DNA of 10,544 bases from Bacteroidales bacterium UBA1458 (GTDB lineage: Bacteria > Bacteroidota > Bacteroidia > Bacteroidales > VadinHA17): the NCBI GenBank assembly GCA_002325785.1, contig DCSU01000142.1:10735-21278 (forward strand), read 5' to 3'. Shown here in pieces: positions 1 through 5,258 of this stretch. Position 1 is the first letter of the stretch; every line of letters starts with the position of its first letter. The translations under genes were made by a program, and so were the position numbers. The notes beneath the pieces are model-generated. The model did not search any database and was not told the origin of the DNA. It saw only the letters and a list, made by a program, of their open reading frames with translations.

Positions 1-236
1 TTCTGTGAAAAGGCTTTTGCAGGATGATCAGACATCTCTATCACCTGCGTTGTGGGGACTATATCAAAAAGAGACGGCTCAACATTCATAGATGCGAGCT
101 TCTCTCTTATGCGTCCGTTATCGCCGATCAGCACAAGCCGGTCTCCTGCCAGCAGCTTGTCGAGGGCATCAACTGCTCCCTCTACTGTAGCATCAGGAGC
201 GAAATCGCCCCCCATTGCATCAAGACCTATTTTCAT
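1..236 (-). CDS. plsX: Phosphate acyltransferase PlsX, N-terminal part (runs off the left edge)
   Basis: PlsX makes acyl-phosphate from acyl-ACP and orthophosphate for the PlsY step of phosphatidic acid synthesis; it is a cytosolic, membrane-associated enzyme. Only the first 78 or so codons lie in the window. The visible N-terminus begins MKIGLDAMGGDFAP, the family hallmark, followed by a Rossmann-like segment with LVLIGDNGRI and then EMSDHPAKA, which matches the conserved PlsX 'M.D.p..A' region. The ATG at 236-234 is the natural start, because the hallmark begins at residue 1. The gene lies 28 bases downstream of rpmF on the same strand, the classical rpmF-plsX order. A small hairpin ends directly at the start codon (see 237-255). 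The rest of the gene, and possibly fabH, would lie beyond position 1. Confidence 0.95.
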   Translation of the reverse strand, partial: MKIGLDAMGGDFAPDATVEGAVDALDKLLAGDRLVLIGDNGRIREKLASMNVEPSLFDIVPTTQVIEMSDHPAKAFSQ

Positions 237-255
237 CGTTCAGATTTTTTGAACG
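237..255 (-). promoter_or_regulatory. Hairpin directly upstream of the plsX start codon
   Basis: CGTTCA at 237-242 and TGAACG at 250-255 are perfect 6-bp inverted repeats. They enclose a 7-base loop that is A-rich on the minus strand. In the mRNA the stem ends at the base before the plsX ATG, so it covers the region where ribosomes would load. The pairing is seen directly; a translational role is inference. Confidence 0.4.
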
Positions 256-264
256 GAAAACCTG

Positions 265-450
265 TCAAGCTGTTGTTTTCTTCTCAATGGCAAGTTTGCC
301 CCTGTAGTATCCGCACTCAGGGCATACCCTGTGATACAGATGAGCTGATCCGCAGTTCGTGCATGCAGCCACTGTCGGAGCCACAGCCTTGTAGTGTGTC
401 CTCCTTTTGTCCCTCCTGGTGGCGGAGTGTCTGTGTTTTGGATTTGGCAT
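265..450 (-). CDS. rpmF: 50S ribosomal protein L32 (bL32)
   Basis: This is a structural protein of the large ribosomal subunit. The 61-residue product has the normal family length and the typical basic N-terminus MPNPKHRHSATRRDKRR. A zinc ribbon follows, with C30-x2-C33 and C43-x2-C46 (ACTNCGSA and CPECGYY), so this is the zinc-binding 'C+' form of L32. The ATG at 450-448 matches the family start exactly, and the stop is TGA at 267-265. It is the middle gene of yceD-rpmF-plsX, 17 bases after yceD and 28 before plsX. Co-transcription is very likely, because the order is conserved across bacteria and no terminator is visible between the genes. Confidence 0.98.
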   Translation of the reverse strand: MPNPKHRHSATRRDKRRTHYKAVAPTVAACTNCGSAHLYHRVCPECGYYRGKLAIEKKTTA

Positions 451-467
451 CGAAGTAATGAATTAAA

Positions 468-989
468 TTAGTTATTTCCTGTCAGTTTCTTAAGCTCATC
501 CCATCGCGGATCCGGGTCTTCCTCACCGCTCATAAGATGATCTTCAAGCTTCCTGATCATTTCGGGATTGCACGTTGTGCGGCCCTCACTGTCATCAGGA
601 TGAATACGCTTCAAAGGTAACGCCAAATGGATATATTCATAGAAAAATTGACTCAGATCTATTTCATGTTCATCCAGCGGCATCGTAATCAAGTCCGGAT
701 CTTCCTCCTCCCACTCCCTTCCCTGCTTCACAAACAGCCTGTTGGCAGATGAGACCGGTAAATAAAAACTGTCAAGGCACCTGTCACAAACTACCTCGGC
801 ACGGCCATTGATCTCTATGTCAAGTTCAATATGTGTGGAACATTTATTAAGCACCACTACCGCACTGAACTCACCCCTCCTTATCTCAGACCCCTCATAA
901 GCCTCAAAGAAGTCATCCCCTATTTCGAACTCGTAGGTATATCTGGCCTCCTTTAATCCCGCGAGCGGTATGGAATACAATCCGGGCAT
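468..989 (-). CDS. yceD: YceD/DUF177 family protein
   Basis: A protein of 173 residues from the DUF177 (YceD) family. Its members are almost always encoded next to rpmF; work in other organisms links the family to ribosomal RNA or large-subunit biogenesis, but the biochemical role is not settled. Visible marks are the CDRCL motif (C68, C71), an acidic stretch near residues 93-112, the IDLSQFFYEYIHLALPLK segment (about 110-127) and the family's C-terminal DPRWDELKKL. The reading frame stays open to 1085, but the ATG at 989 is preferred. The family begins at about MPGLYSIPLAGL, the upstream 32 residues look unlike the family, and a good -7 promoter element at 1017-1010 lies between the two candidate starts. 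It is the first gene of the minus-strand cluster and is divergent from the membrane protein gene at 1172. Confidence 0.9.
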   Translation of the reverse strand: MPGLYSIPLAGLKEARYTYEFEIGDDFFEAYEGSEIRRGEFSAVVVLNKCSTHIELDIEINGRAEVVCDRCLDSFYLPVSSANRLFVKQGREWEEEDPDLITMPLDEHEIDLSQFFYEYIHLALPLKRIHPDDSEGRTTCNPEMIRKLEDHLMSGEEDPDPRWDELKKLTGNN

Positions 990-1009
990 ATTCCCTTTTT
1001 TTCGGTCTG

Positions 1010-1017
1010 CAAAATTA
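1010..1017 (-). promoter_or_regulatory. Candidate -7 promoter element for yceD-rpmF-plsX
   Basis: Read on the minus strand this is TAATTTTG, a full match to the Bacteroidota consensus TAnnTTTG. It lies 20 bases upstream of the ATG at 989. A clear -33 TTG/TTTG at the usual 19-21 base spacing was not found, which lowers confidence. Its position supports the shorter YceD start. Confidence 0.45.
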
Positions 1018-1118
1018 TAAATCCTCTTCCAATAAAAAAAATTATGAACAAAAAAGTAACACCGACCCTTTTCTTCGCTGTTCACCGATGTATATCCGCC
1101 CCTTGCCGGAAATGTCTC

Positions 1119-1148
1119 TTTACTGTATGTTATTACTTAATACTTTTG
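1119..1148 (+). promoter_or_regulatory. Candidate promoter of the LiaF-like/LytS/LytTR operon
   Basis: TACTTTTG at 1141-1148 fully matches the Bacteroidota -7 consensus TAnnTTTG. A weak -33-like TTTA lies at 1119-1122, 18 bases upstream. The expected transcript would start at about 1153-1156, leaving a short leader before the ATG at 1172. It also argues against the longer reading of the first gene from 1088, since that start would lie upstream of the promoter. Confidence 0.5.
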
Positions 1149-1171
1149 ATACGAAAATAAAAATTCCGTAC

Positions 1172-1510
1172 ATGAAAGATAAAAACAGCAATCCGTTCGT
1201 TGGCATCGCAAAGTTCCTGATCTCGCTGGGGCTGGTGATGATTGTGGCGAAGCTCGATCTGCTCAACCTGGGCGAGATAACAGATTATTTCCGTTGGGAG
1301 ATGCTGCTCATCTTCTTCGGAGTGTTTTCACTTCTGGGCCTGGAACTGGTCTCGTCAGTTGTACTGTTCGCCATAGGCTTCTGGTTCCTGATGCCGGACA
1401 TGACCGTACAGCTCTCGCCCGTATATAAGAACATCTACTGGCCTGCCGTGCTCGTGGTTGCAGGTTTGGCATTCATGATCAGGCCTCTGACAAAGAAAGG
1501 CAAATATTAA
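1172..1510 (+). CDS. Small four-helix membrane protein, LiaF transmembrane-domain-like (DUF5668 type)
   Basis: A 112-residue protein made almost entirely of four predicted membrane helices (about residues 15-31, 42-58, 59-75 and 88-103). The loops are short and the C-terminus is basic (RPLTKKGKY). The pattern 'WEMLLIFFGVFSLLGLE ... GFWFLMPD ... YWPAVLVVAGLAFMI' resembles the N-terminal membrane domain of LiaF-type proteins, and the neighbour's residues 18-115 share it. The beta-repeat domain of full LiaF proteins is missing, so this looks like a stand-alone membrane domain. The ATG at 1172 was chosen because the good promoter element at 1141-1148 lies after the alternative start at 1088 and the upstream residues look non-membrane. 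It is the first gene of a tight four-gene operon, 22 bases before the next. Function is unknown; a sensing or partner role with the downstream kinase is inference. Confidence 0.8.
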   Translation: MKDKNSNPFVGIAKFLISLGLVMIVAKLDLLNLGEITDYFRWEMLLIFFGVFSLLGLELVSSVVLFAIGFWFLMPDMTVQLSPVYKNIYWPAVLVVAGLAFMIRPLTKKGKY

Positions 1511-1532
1511 AAAACTCATAAATATAAAAGCA

Positions 1533-2273
1533 ATGGAAAACGAATTTAACAAACCGGCAAAAAGATCCGAGACCTCCAACAGGCTTCTCATCGGAATACT
1601 TTTGATTATTGCGGGACTGATTCTCATGGTCAAGAAATCGACCATACTTCCGGAACCGCTTGACCATTTCATTGATGACATCATCTTCAGCTGGCAGATG
1701 CTGCTGGTGGTAATTGGTGTTATAACCCTCATCGGCTCAGACAACAAAACACCCGGTATCGTTATGGTGGCCGTCGGCGGATTCTTCCTGATCCCTGAGC
1801 TGTTTACCGATTTCTTCAGGTCATTTAATTTCTTCTGGCCAGCAATCTTCATAGTAATTGGAGTGGTTCTGCTCATGAACTCCAAAAGGCTTGGAAAGAC
1901 CCTTGACTTTAAAACCACAAACAAGGCCGATTACATCGATTATGTAAATATTTTCAGCGGCGCAGAGCGGCAGCTCATTACTGAAAACTTCCAGGGGGGA
2001 AAGATAACCTCGATATTCGGGGGAGGGGAGGTTGATCTGACCAGGTCATCACTTGCGCCAGGAGAGAACGTAATTGAAATTACATGTATCTTTGGTGGTA
2101 CAACCATCATTGTACCGGAAAGCTGGAGTGTGATTCTTGACGTCACACCAATCCTGGGGGGGTTCTCCGACAGCAGAAAGCTGAGAGGTGATGTGATCAA
2201 AGACAACACAAGATCATTGGTCCTGAGAGGTACAGTGATTTTTGGAGGGGGTGAGATCAAGAGTTACAAATAA
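1533..2273 (+). CDS. LiaF-like membrane protein with C-terminal beta-repeat domain
   Basis: A protein of 246 residues. The N-terminal half holds four membrane helices (about 18-34, 53-69, 74-90 and 101-116). The soluble C-terminal half carries repeated turns IFSGAERQ (140), IFGGGEVD (161), IFGGTTII (186), ILGGFSDS (207) and IFGGGEIK (237), spaced 21-30 residues apart. This suggests stacked beta-helix rungs like those of the 'cell wall-active antibiotics response' LiaF C-terminal domain. In Firmicutes LiaF restrains the LiaS kinase and responds to cell-envelope stress. Here the gene lies 3 bases upstream of a LytS-type kinase, so a similar accessory role is plausible but inferred. The start is preceded by TATAAAAGCA instead of a Shine-Dalgarno site. 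The coding strand carries runs of six (1994-1999) and seven (2156-2162) G residues within the glycine repeats. Confidence 0.88.
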   Translation: MENEFNKPAKRSETSNRLLIGILLIIAGLILMVKKSTILPEPLDHFIDDIIFSWQMLLVVIGVITLIGSDNKTPGIVMVAVGGFFLIPELFTDFFRSFNFFWPAIFIVIGVVLLMNSKRLGKTLDFKTTNKADYIDYVNIFSGAERQLITENFQGGKITSIFGGGEVDLTRSSLAPGENVIEITCIFGGTTIIVPESWSVILDVTPILGGFSDSRKLRGDVIKDNTRSLVLRGTVIFGGGEIKSYK

Positions 2274-2276
2274 GTT

Positions 2277-3335
2277 ATGAAGCATCCGTTACTGGAAAAC
2301 AGAACAAGGTTGCTGACATGGTGGCTGGCCTGGCTGATATTAGCCACAGGCCAGTCACTTCTTATTCATTTTGTCTATGGCAGCAGAGTTGATGTAGCCT
2401 TCGCCGACGGGGTTGCCTCCATGCTGTTGTTCGGGCTGCTGGGCCTTGCAGTATGGTTTCCCGTAAGGTATATGCTGCGAAATGACAACGAACTCTACTC
2501 GTCAATATTCAATGTTGTACTTACCGGGACGGTCACCATCGTCATCTGGCTTATCATTCCCAGGCTCATCGTCAGGGCTTTTGTGGCCGAGAAGATCGAC
2601 TATGACATCTTCTGGCACTCATCCCTGGTCTTCCGGGCCACTGCCGGGATTCTGATATTCTTCATGATTGTGCTTATCTACTACCTCTTCCTCAGTGCTA
2701 CCAGGCTGGCCGAGAAGGCTGCACGCCAGGCACAGCTGGAGGCGCAGGTGCGTGACGGTGAGCTGAAGATGCTGCGCTCACAGATAAACCCGCATTTTCT
2801 CTTTAACAGCCTCAATTCTGTCAGCTCACTCACCGTGACCGACCCTCTCCGGGCCAGGGAAATGATTGTCAAACTCTCGGATTTCATGCGTTATTCGCTA
2901 TCCTCCAGAAATGAACAGCCGGTTACCCTGCAAAACGAGATGGAGAGCCTCCGGCTTTACCTGCAGATAGAGAAGGTCAGATTCGGCGATCGCCTTGTCA
3001 TACAGGAGGATATCAGCCCGGAATGCCTGACGGCACTCATGCCCGGGATGCTGCTCCAGCCACTCTATGAAAACGCTGTCAAACACGGGGTATATGAATC
3101 AACGGAGGAGGTAATCATCAGGACAACCGCAAAACTGGAAAATAACATTGTGGTGATCTCCGTGACCAACAATGTTGACACGGATGCCGTGGTCACCCGA
3201 AAAGGAGCCGGAATAGGGCTCAAGAATGTAAGCAGCAGGCTGGAGCTTTTTTTTGGCGAAATGGCAGACCTCACCGTCAACCGGACCGAAGATAGATTCA
3301 ATGTGATTGTCAGGTTCCCGCTTCGCAGGACATGA
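2277..3335 (+). CDS. Sensor histidine kinase, LytS/YehU family (HisKA_7TM-less, His_kinase + HATPase_c)
   Basis: A 352-residue inner-membrane kinase. Four membrane helices occupy about residues 14-34, 47-66, 78-100 and 120-140, with almost no periplasmic domain. A coiled linker (141-165, rich in A, E, Q and R) leads to the His_kinase domain with the family signature LRSQINPHFLFNSLN (166-180); H173 is the expected phospho-acceptor. An HATPase domain follows, with the N-box PLYENAVKHG (262-271, N266) and the G-box GAGIGLKN (310-317). Length and order match LytS/YehU-type kinases. Because it has little outside the membrane, it may sense the bilayer or its LiaF-like neighbours. It follows the LiaF-like gene by 3 bases, which suggests translational coupling, and precedes its regulator by 21 bases. 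Signal unknown. Confidence 0.95.
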   Translation: MKHPLLENRTRLLTWWLAWLILATGQSLLIHFVYGSRVDVAFADGVASMLLFGLLGLAVWFPVRYMLRNDNELYSSIFNVVLTGTVTIVIWLIIPRLIVRAFVAEKIDYDIFWHSSLVFRATAGILIFFMIVLIYYLFLSATRLAEKAARQAQLEAQVRDGELKMLRSQINPHFLFNSLNSVSSLTVTDPLRAREMIVKLSDFMRYSLSSRNEQPVTLQNEMESLRLYLQIEKVRFGDRLVIQEDISPECLTALMPGMLLQPLYENAVKHGVYESTEEVIIRTTAKLENNIVVISVTNNVDTDAVVTRKGAGIGLKNVSSRLELFFGEMADLTVNRTEDRFNVIVRFPLRRT

Positions 3336-3356
3336 AAAATATTCTATTATAAAAGC

Positions 3357-4109
3357 ATGAAAACAATCAGAGCACTGATCATTGAGGATGAGGCCCCGGC
3401 CCGGGAACTGGTAAAGTATATGCTCAGGGACCACCCCGAAATAGAGGTAATAGGAGAATGCGGCGACGGATTCTGCGGAGCCCGGGAGATAAAGGAGAAG
3501 CACCCTGACCTGATCTTTTTGGATATACAGATGCCCAAGCTGACAGGATTTGAGCTTCTGGAAGTCATTGACGAGAAGCCCGAGGTGATATTTACCACAG
3601 CCTTCGACCAGTACGCAATAAGGGCCTTTGAACTGAATGCAGTAGATTACCTGCTCAAACCATTCTCAAAGGAACGGTTTGATGATGCCCTGGGAAAGGC
3701 TGTCAACCGCCTTGAAAAAGAGGAGCCTGAGCCGGAAAAGATTGAGAAGCTCGTGGCCGCCGCCTCCGAAGCGGAAGGCTACCTCACAAGAATTGTCTTC
3801 AGAAAGGGAGCAGGAATAAAGATTATCGCACTGAATAATGTTTCATACCTCGCCGCAGAGGATGACTACGTGATGATCTACTACAACGAAGGCAAGGCGC
3901 TGAAACCCAAGACAATGAAATATTATGAGGATCACCTGCCCCCTGGCCTCTTCATCAGGGTACACAGGTCTTACATGGTTAATGTGGAACATATCACCCG
4001 CCTTGAACCATACAGCAAGGACAATTACGTTGCAGTACTGAAATCCGGAGAGAAGATCCCGGTGAGCCGCGCAGGATATAAGATGCTGCGGGAAAAACTC
4101 AGCTTCTAG
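3357..4109 (+). CDS. LytTR-family response regulator
   Basis: A 250-residue cytoplasmic transcription regulator, the partner of the kinase just upstream. The receiver domain (about 1-120) has the acidic pair E10/D11, phospho-acceptor D56 in LIFLDIQMP, switch residues T80/T81 in VIFTTAFD and the invariant K101 in YLLKPFS. A charged linker (119-140, with EEPEPEK) leads to a LytTR DNA-binding domain (about 144-250) with the diagnostic FIRVHRSYMVNVEHI (199-213) and a C-terminal IPVSRAGYKMLREKL. All expected residues are present. LytTR proteins usually bind paired direct repeats upstream of target promoters; no such pair was recognised near 1119-1171, so autoregulation cannot be claimed. The start ATG is preceded by TATAAAAGC. 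The stop overlaps that of yidD on the other strand. Confidence 0.96.
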   Translation: MKTIRALIIEDEAPARELVKYMLRDHPEIEVIGECGDGFCGAREIKEKHPDLIFLDIQMPKLTGFELLEVIDEKPEVIFTTAFDQYAIRAFELNAVDYLLKPFSKERFDDALGKAVNRLEKEEPEPEKIEKLVAAASEAEGYLTRIVFRKGAGIKIIALNNVSYLAAEDDYVMIYYNEGKALKPKTMKYYEDHLPPGLFIRVHRSYMVNVEHITRLEPYSKDNYVAVLKSGEKIPVSRAGYKMLREKLSF

Positions 4110-4420
4110 TCTCGCACCTTCAGCCTGTTGCAGCGCGGTGCACGGCGAAAAAGACTCTGCTCCGGCCTGTACCTCCTGAAGATAAATCGAGGAACAGGAT
4201 CATAACCGTGAGTACCTCCCGGCCTGCACCTGAGGATACGGCCGGTTGAGATGACGATCCCGGTGACGGGACCATGCAACCTGAATGCATCAATGGCAAA
4301 CTGAGAACAGGTAGGAACGTGGCGGCATGAGGGAGGAGTCCACGGAGAAATAAACCACCGGTAAAACCATACCGGGATAAGCAGTAAAAAAGATAATATC
4401 TTTGAAGTTTTCGTTTGCAT
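4106..4420 (-). CDS. yidD: Membrane protein insertion efficiency factor YidD
   Basis: YidD is a small inner-face membrane-associated protein that helps YidC/Sec-dependent insertion of membrane proteins. The product has 104 residues: an amphipathic/hydrophobic N-terminus (about 8-24), the family core FISPWTPPSCRHVPTCSQ with C32 and C38, then RILRCRPGGTHGYDPVP with C65 (61-77). All family hallmarks are present. It is somewhat longer than typical members, because after DPVP it has a basic tail of about 27 residues (FRRYRPEQSLFRRAPRCNR...). The ATG at 4420-4418 is preferred over the in-frame TTG three codons upstream; a TAnnTTTG element lies just before it. It is encoded alone here, not beside rpmH/rnpA/yidC as in many other bacteria. 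Its stop shares the palindrome CTAG with the regulator gene's stop. Confidence 0.93.
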   Translation of the reverse strand: MQTKTSKILSFLLLIPVWFYRWFISPWTPPSCRHVPTCSQFAIDAFRLHGPVTGIVISTGRILRCRPGGTHGYDPVPRFIFRRYRPEQSLFRRAPRCNRLKVRD

Positions 4421-4426
4421 CGGGTC

Positions 4427-4434
4427 CAAAGATA
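4427..4434 (-). promoter_or_regulatory. Candidate -7 promoter element for yidD
   Basis: On the minus strand this is TATCTTTG, a full match to TAnnTTTG, ending 6 bases before the yidD ATG. A TTTG lies upstream (4454-4451) but only 16 bases away, shorter than usual. If used, the transcript would be leaderless or nearly so. The element lies inside the left arm of the inverted repeat 4429-4479. Confidence 0.4.
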
Positions 4435-4479
4435 AGCTGAATCGTCATGACAAAATGACCTTAATTCAGAACTTATCTT
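4429..4479. promoter_or_regulatory. Long composite inverted repeat between yidD and the zinc peptidase gene
   Basis: The nested arms are AAGATAAG (4429-4436) with CTTATCTT (4472-4479), CTGAAT (4437-4442) with ATTCAG (4464-4469), and GTCAT (4444-4448) with ATGAC (4455-4459). That gives 19 paired positions over 51 bases with small bulges and a 6-base loop. The repeat sits in a divergent intergenic region, so a normal terminator is unlikely. The left arm overlaps the yidD -7 element. An operator, a cruciform or a structured leader RNA for the plus-strand gene are possible; the role is not known. Confidence 0.55.
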
Positions 4480-4531
4480 CATTGGCAGATGTTTTGATGT
4501 AAATTAATATACTTAATAAAAGCAATAATTG

Positions 4532-5236
4532 ATGGAGACAATGTTTTTACACAACGGGACCTACTGGATCATTTTTATAGTGTTCATGATTCTGAGCTGG
4601 GTTGTCAGCGCGAGGCTCAAATCGAAATTCAGGCAGTATTCGAAGATGCCGATTGCCAGCGGCATGACCGGACGTGATGTGGCTGAAAAGATGCTTCGTG
4701 ACAACGGCATCACTGATGTTACCGTTCACAGCGTGGCTGGAGAGCTCTCAGACCACTACAATCCGCTAAAGAAGACTATCAACCTCAGCCGTGAGGTATA
4801 CTCGGGCGCCAGTGTGGCCGCCGCCGCTGTTGCGGCTCATGAGACCGGCCACGCACTGCAGCATGCACAATCATACGCATGGCTGAATATGAGATCGAAG
4901 CTCGCCCCGGTGGTGGGATTTGCCTCGAACTGGATACAATGGGTGCTGATAGCAGGACTGGTGCTCCTCAACTCAAGACCCGAGATACTGCTTGGGGGAA
5001 TTGTACTTTTCGCCATCACTACCCTGTTCAGTTTCATCACACTCCCGGTGGAGATCAATGCCTCAAAGAGAGCCCTGGCATGGCTTTCCAATGCCGGCAT
5101 TACCTATTCGGGGACGCATGAAAAGGCAGAAGACGCGCTTAGATGGGCTGCCTATACCTATGTGGTTGCAGCGCTGGGGTCACTGGCAACACTGATCTAC
5201 TACATAATGCTATACATGGGAGCAAGAGACAGATAG
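4532..5236 (+). CDS. Membrane zinc metallopeptidase, YugP family (Zn_peptidase_2)
   Basis: A 234-residue integral membrane protein. It has an N-terminal helix (about 11-27), then a soluble stretch containing GMTGRDVAEKMLRDNGI and ELSDHYNPLKKTINLS, which are typical of the family. The zinc motif HETGH follows (103-107; H103, H107 and catalytic E104), then further helices at about 130-148, 152-172 and 208-228. A conserved PVEINASKRAL segment (172-182) probably supplies the third zinc ligand through E174. Length is normal for YugP-like proteins. Physiological substrates are not established. The ATG at 4532 is chosen over the TTG directly before it. The leader contains AATAAAAGCAAT, as at two other starts here. 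It is divergent from yidD and convergent with the methyltransferase-like gene, with a hairpin overlapping its stop codon. Confidence 0.92.
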   Translation: METMFLHNGTYWIIFIVFMILSWVVSARLKSKFRQYSKMPIASGMTGRDVAEKMLRDNGITDVTVHSVAGELSDHYNPLKKTINLSREVYSGASVAAAAVAAHETGHALQHAQSYAWLNMRSKLAPVVGFASNWIQWVLIAGLVLLNSRPEILLGGIVLFAITTLFSFITLPVEINASKRALAWLSNAGITYSGTHEKAEDALRWAAYTYVVAALGSLATLIYYIMLYMGARDR

Positions 5237-5258
5237 GCAGGAATTTCTCCTCCTATCT
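5231..5258. terminator. Bidirectional hairpin over the two convergent stop codons
   Basis: AGATAGG (5231-5237) pairs with CCTATCT (5252-5258) and AGGA (5239-5242) with TCCT (5248-5251), giving an 11-bp stem with one bulged C and a 5-base loop. The TAG stop of the peptidase (5234-5236) and the TAG stop of the opposing gene (5255-5253) lie in the two arms. No long U-tract follows on either side. A shared transcription end is the simplest reading. Confidence 0.5.

Noticed and set aside
24..458. Plus-strand open frame of 144 codons across the plsX-rpmF region
   Set aside because: It lies opposite two clearly recognised genes, and its residues show no family pattern or membrane or signal features.
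990..1085. N-terminal extension of YceD to the ATG at 1085
   Set aside because: The extra residues do not resemble the family, and the -7 element at 1017-1010 lies inside this stretch.
1088..1171. N-terminal extension of the first membrane protein to the ATG at 1088
   Set aside because: The best promoter element (1141-1148) is downstream of this start and the residues lack the family pattern.
1355..1924. 189-codon minus-strand open frame
   Set aside because: It is antisense to the two LiaF-like genes and has no recognisable domain; its hydrophobic stretches mirror the membrane helices on the other strand.
3099..3503. 134-codon minus-strand open frame under the kinase and regulator
   Set aside because: It crosses the boundary of two certain genes, with no motif and no promoter.
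4120..4482. 120-codon minus-strand open frame overlapping yidD in another frame
   Set aside because: YidD carries all its family motifs in the other frame; this one has none.
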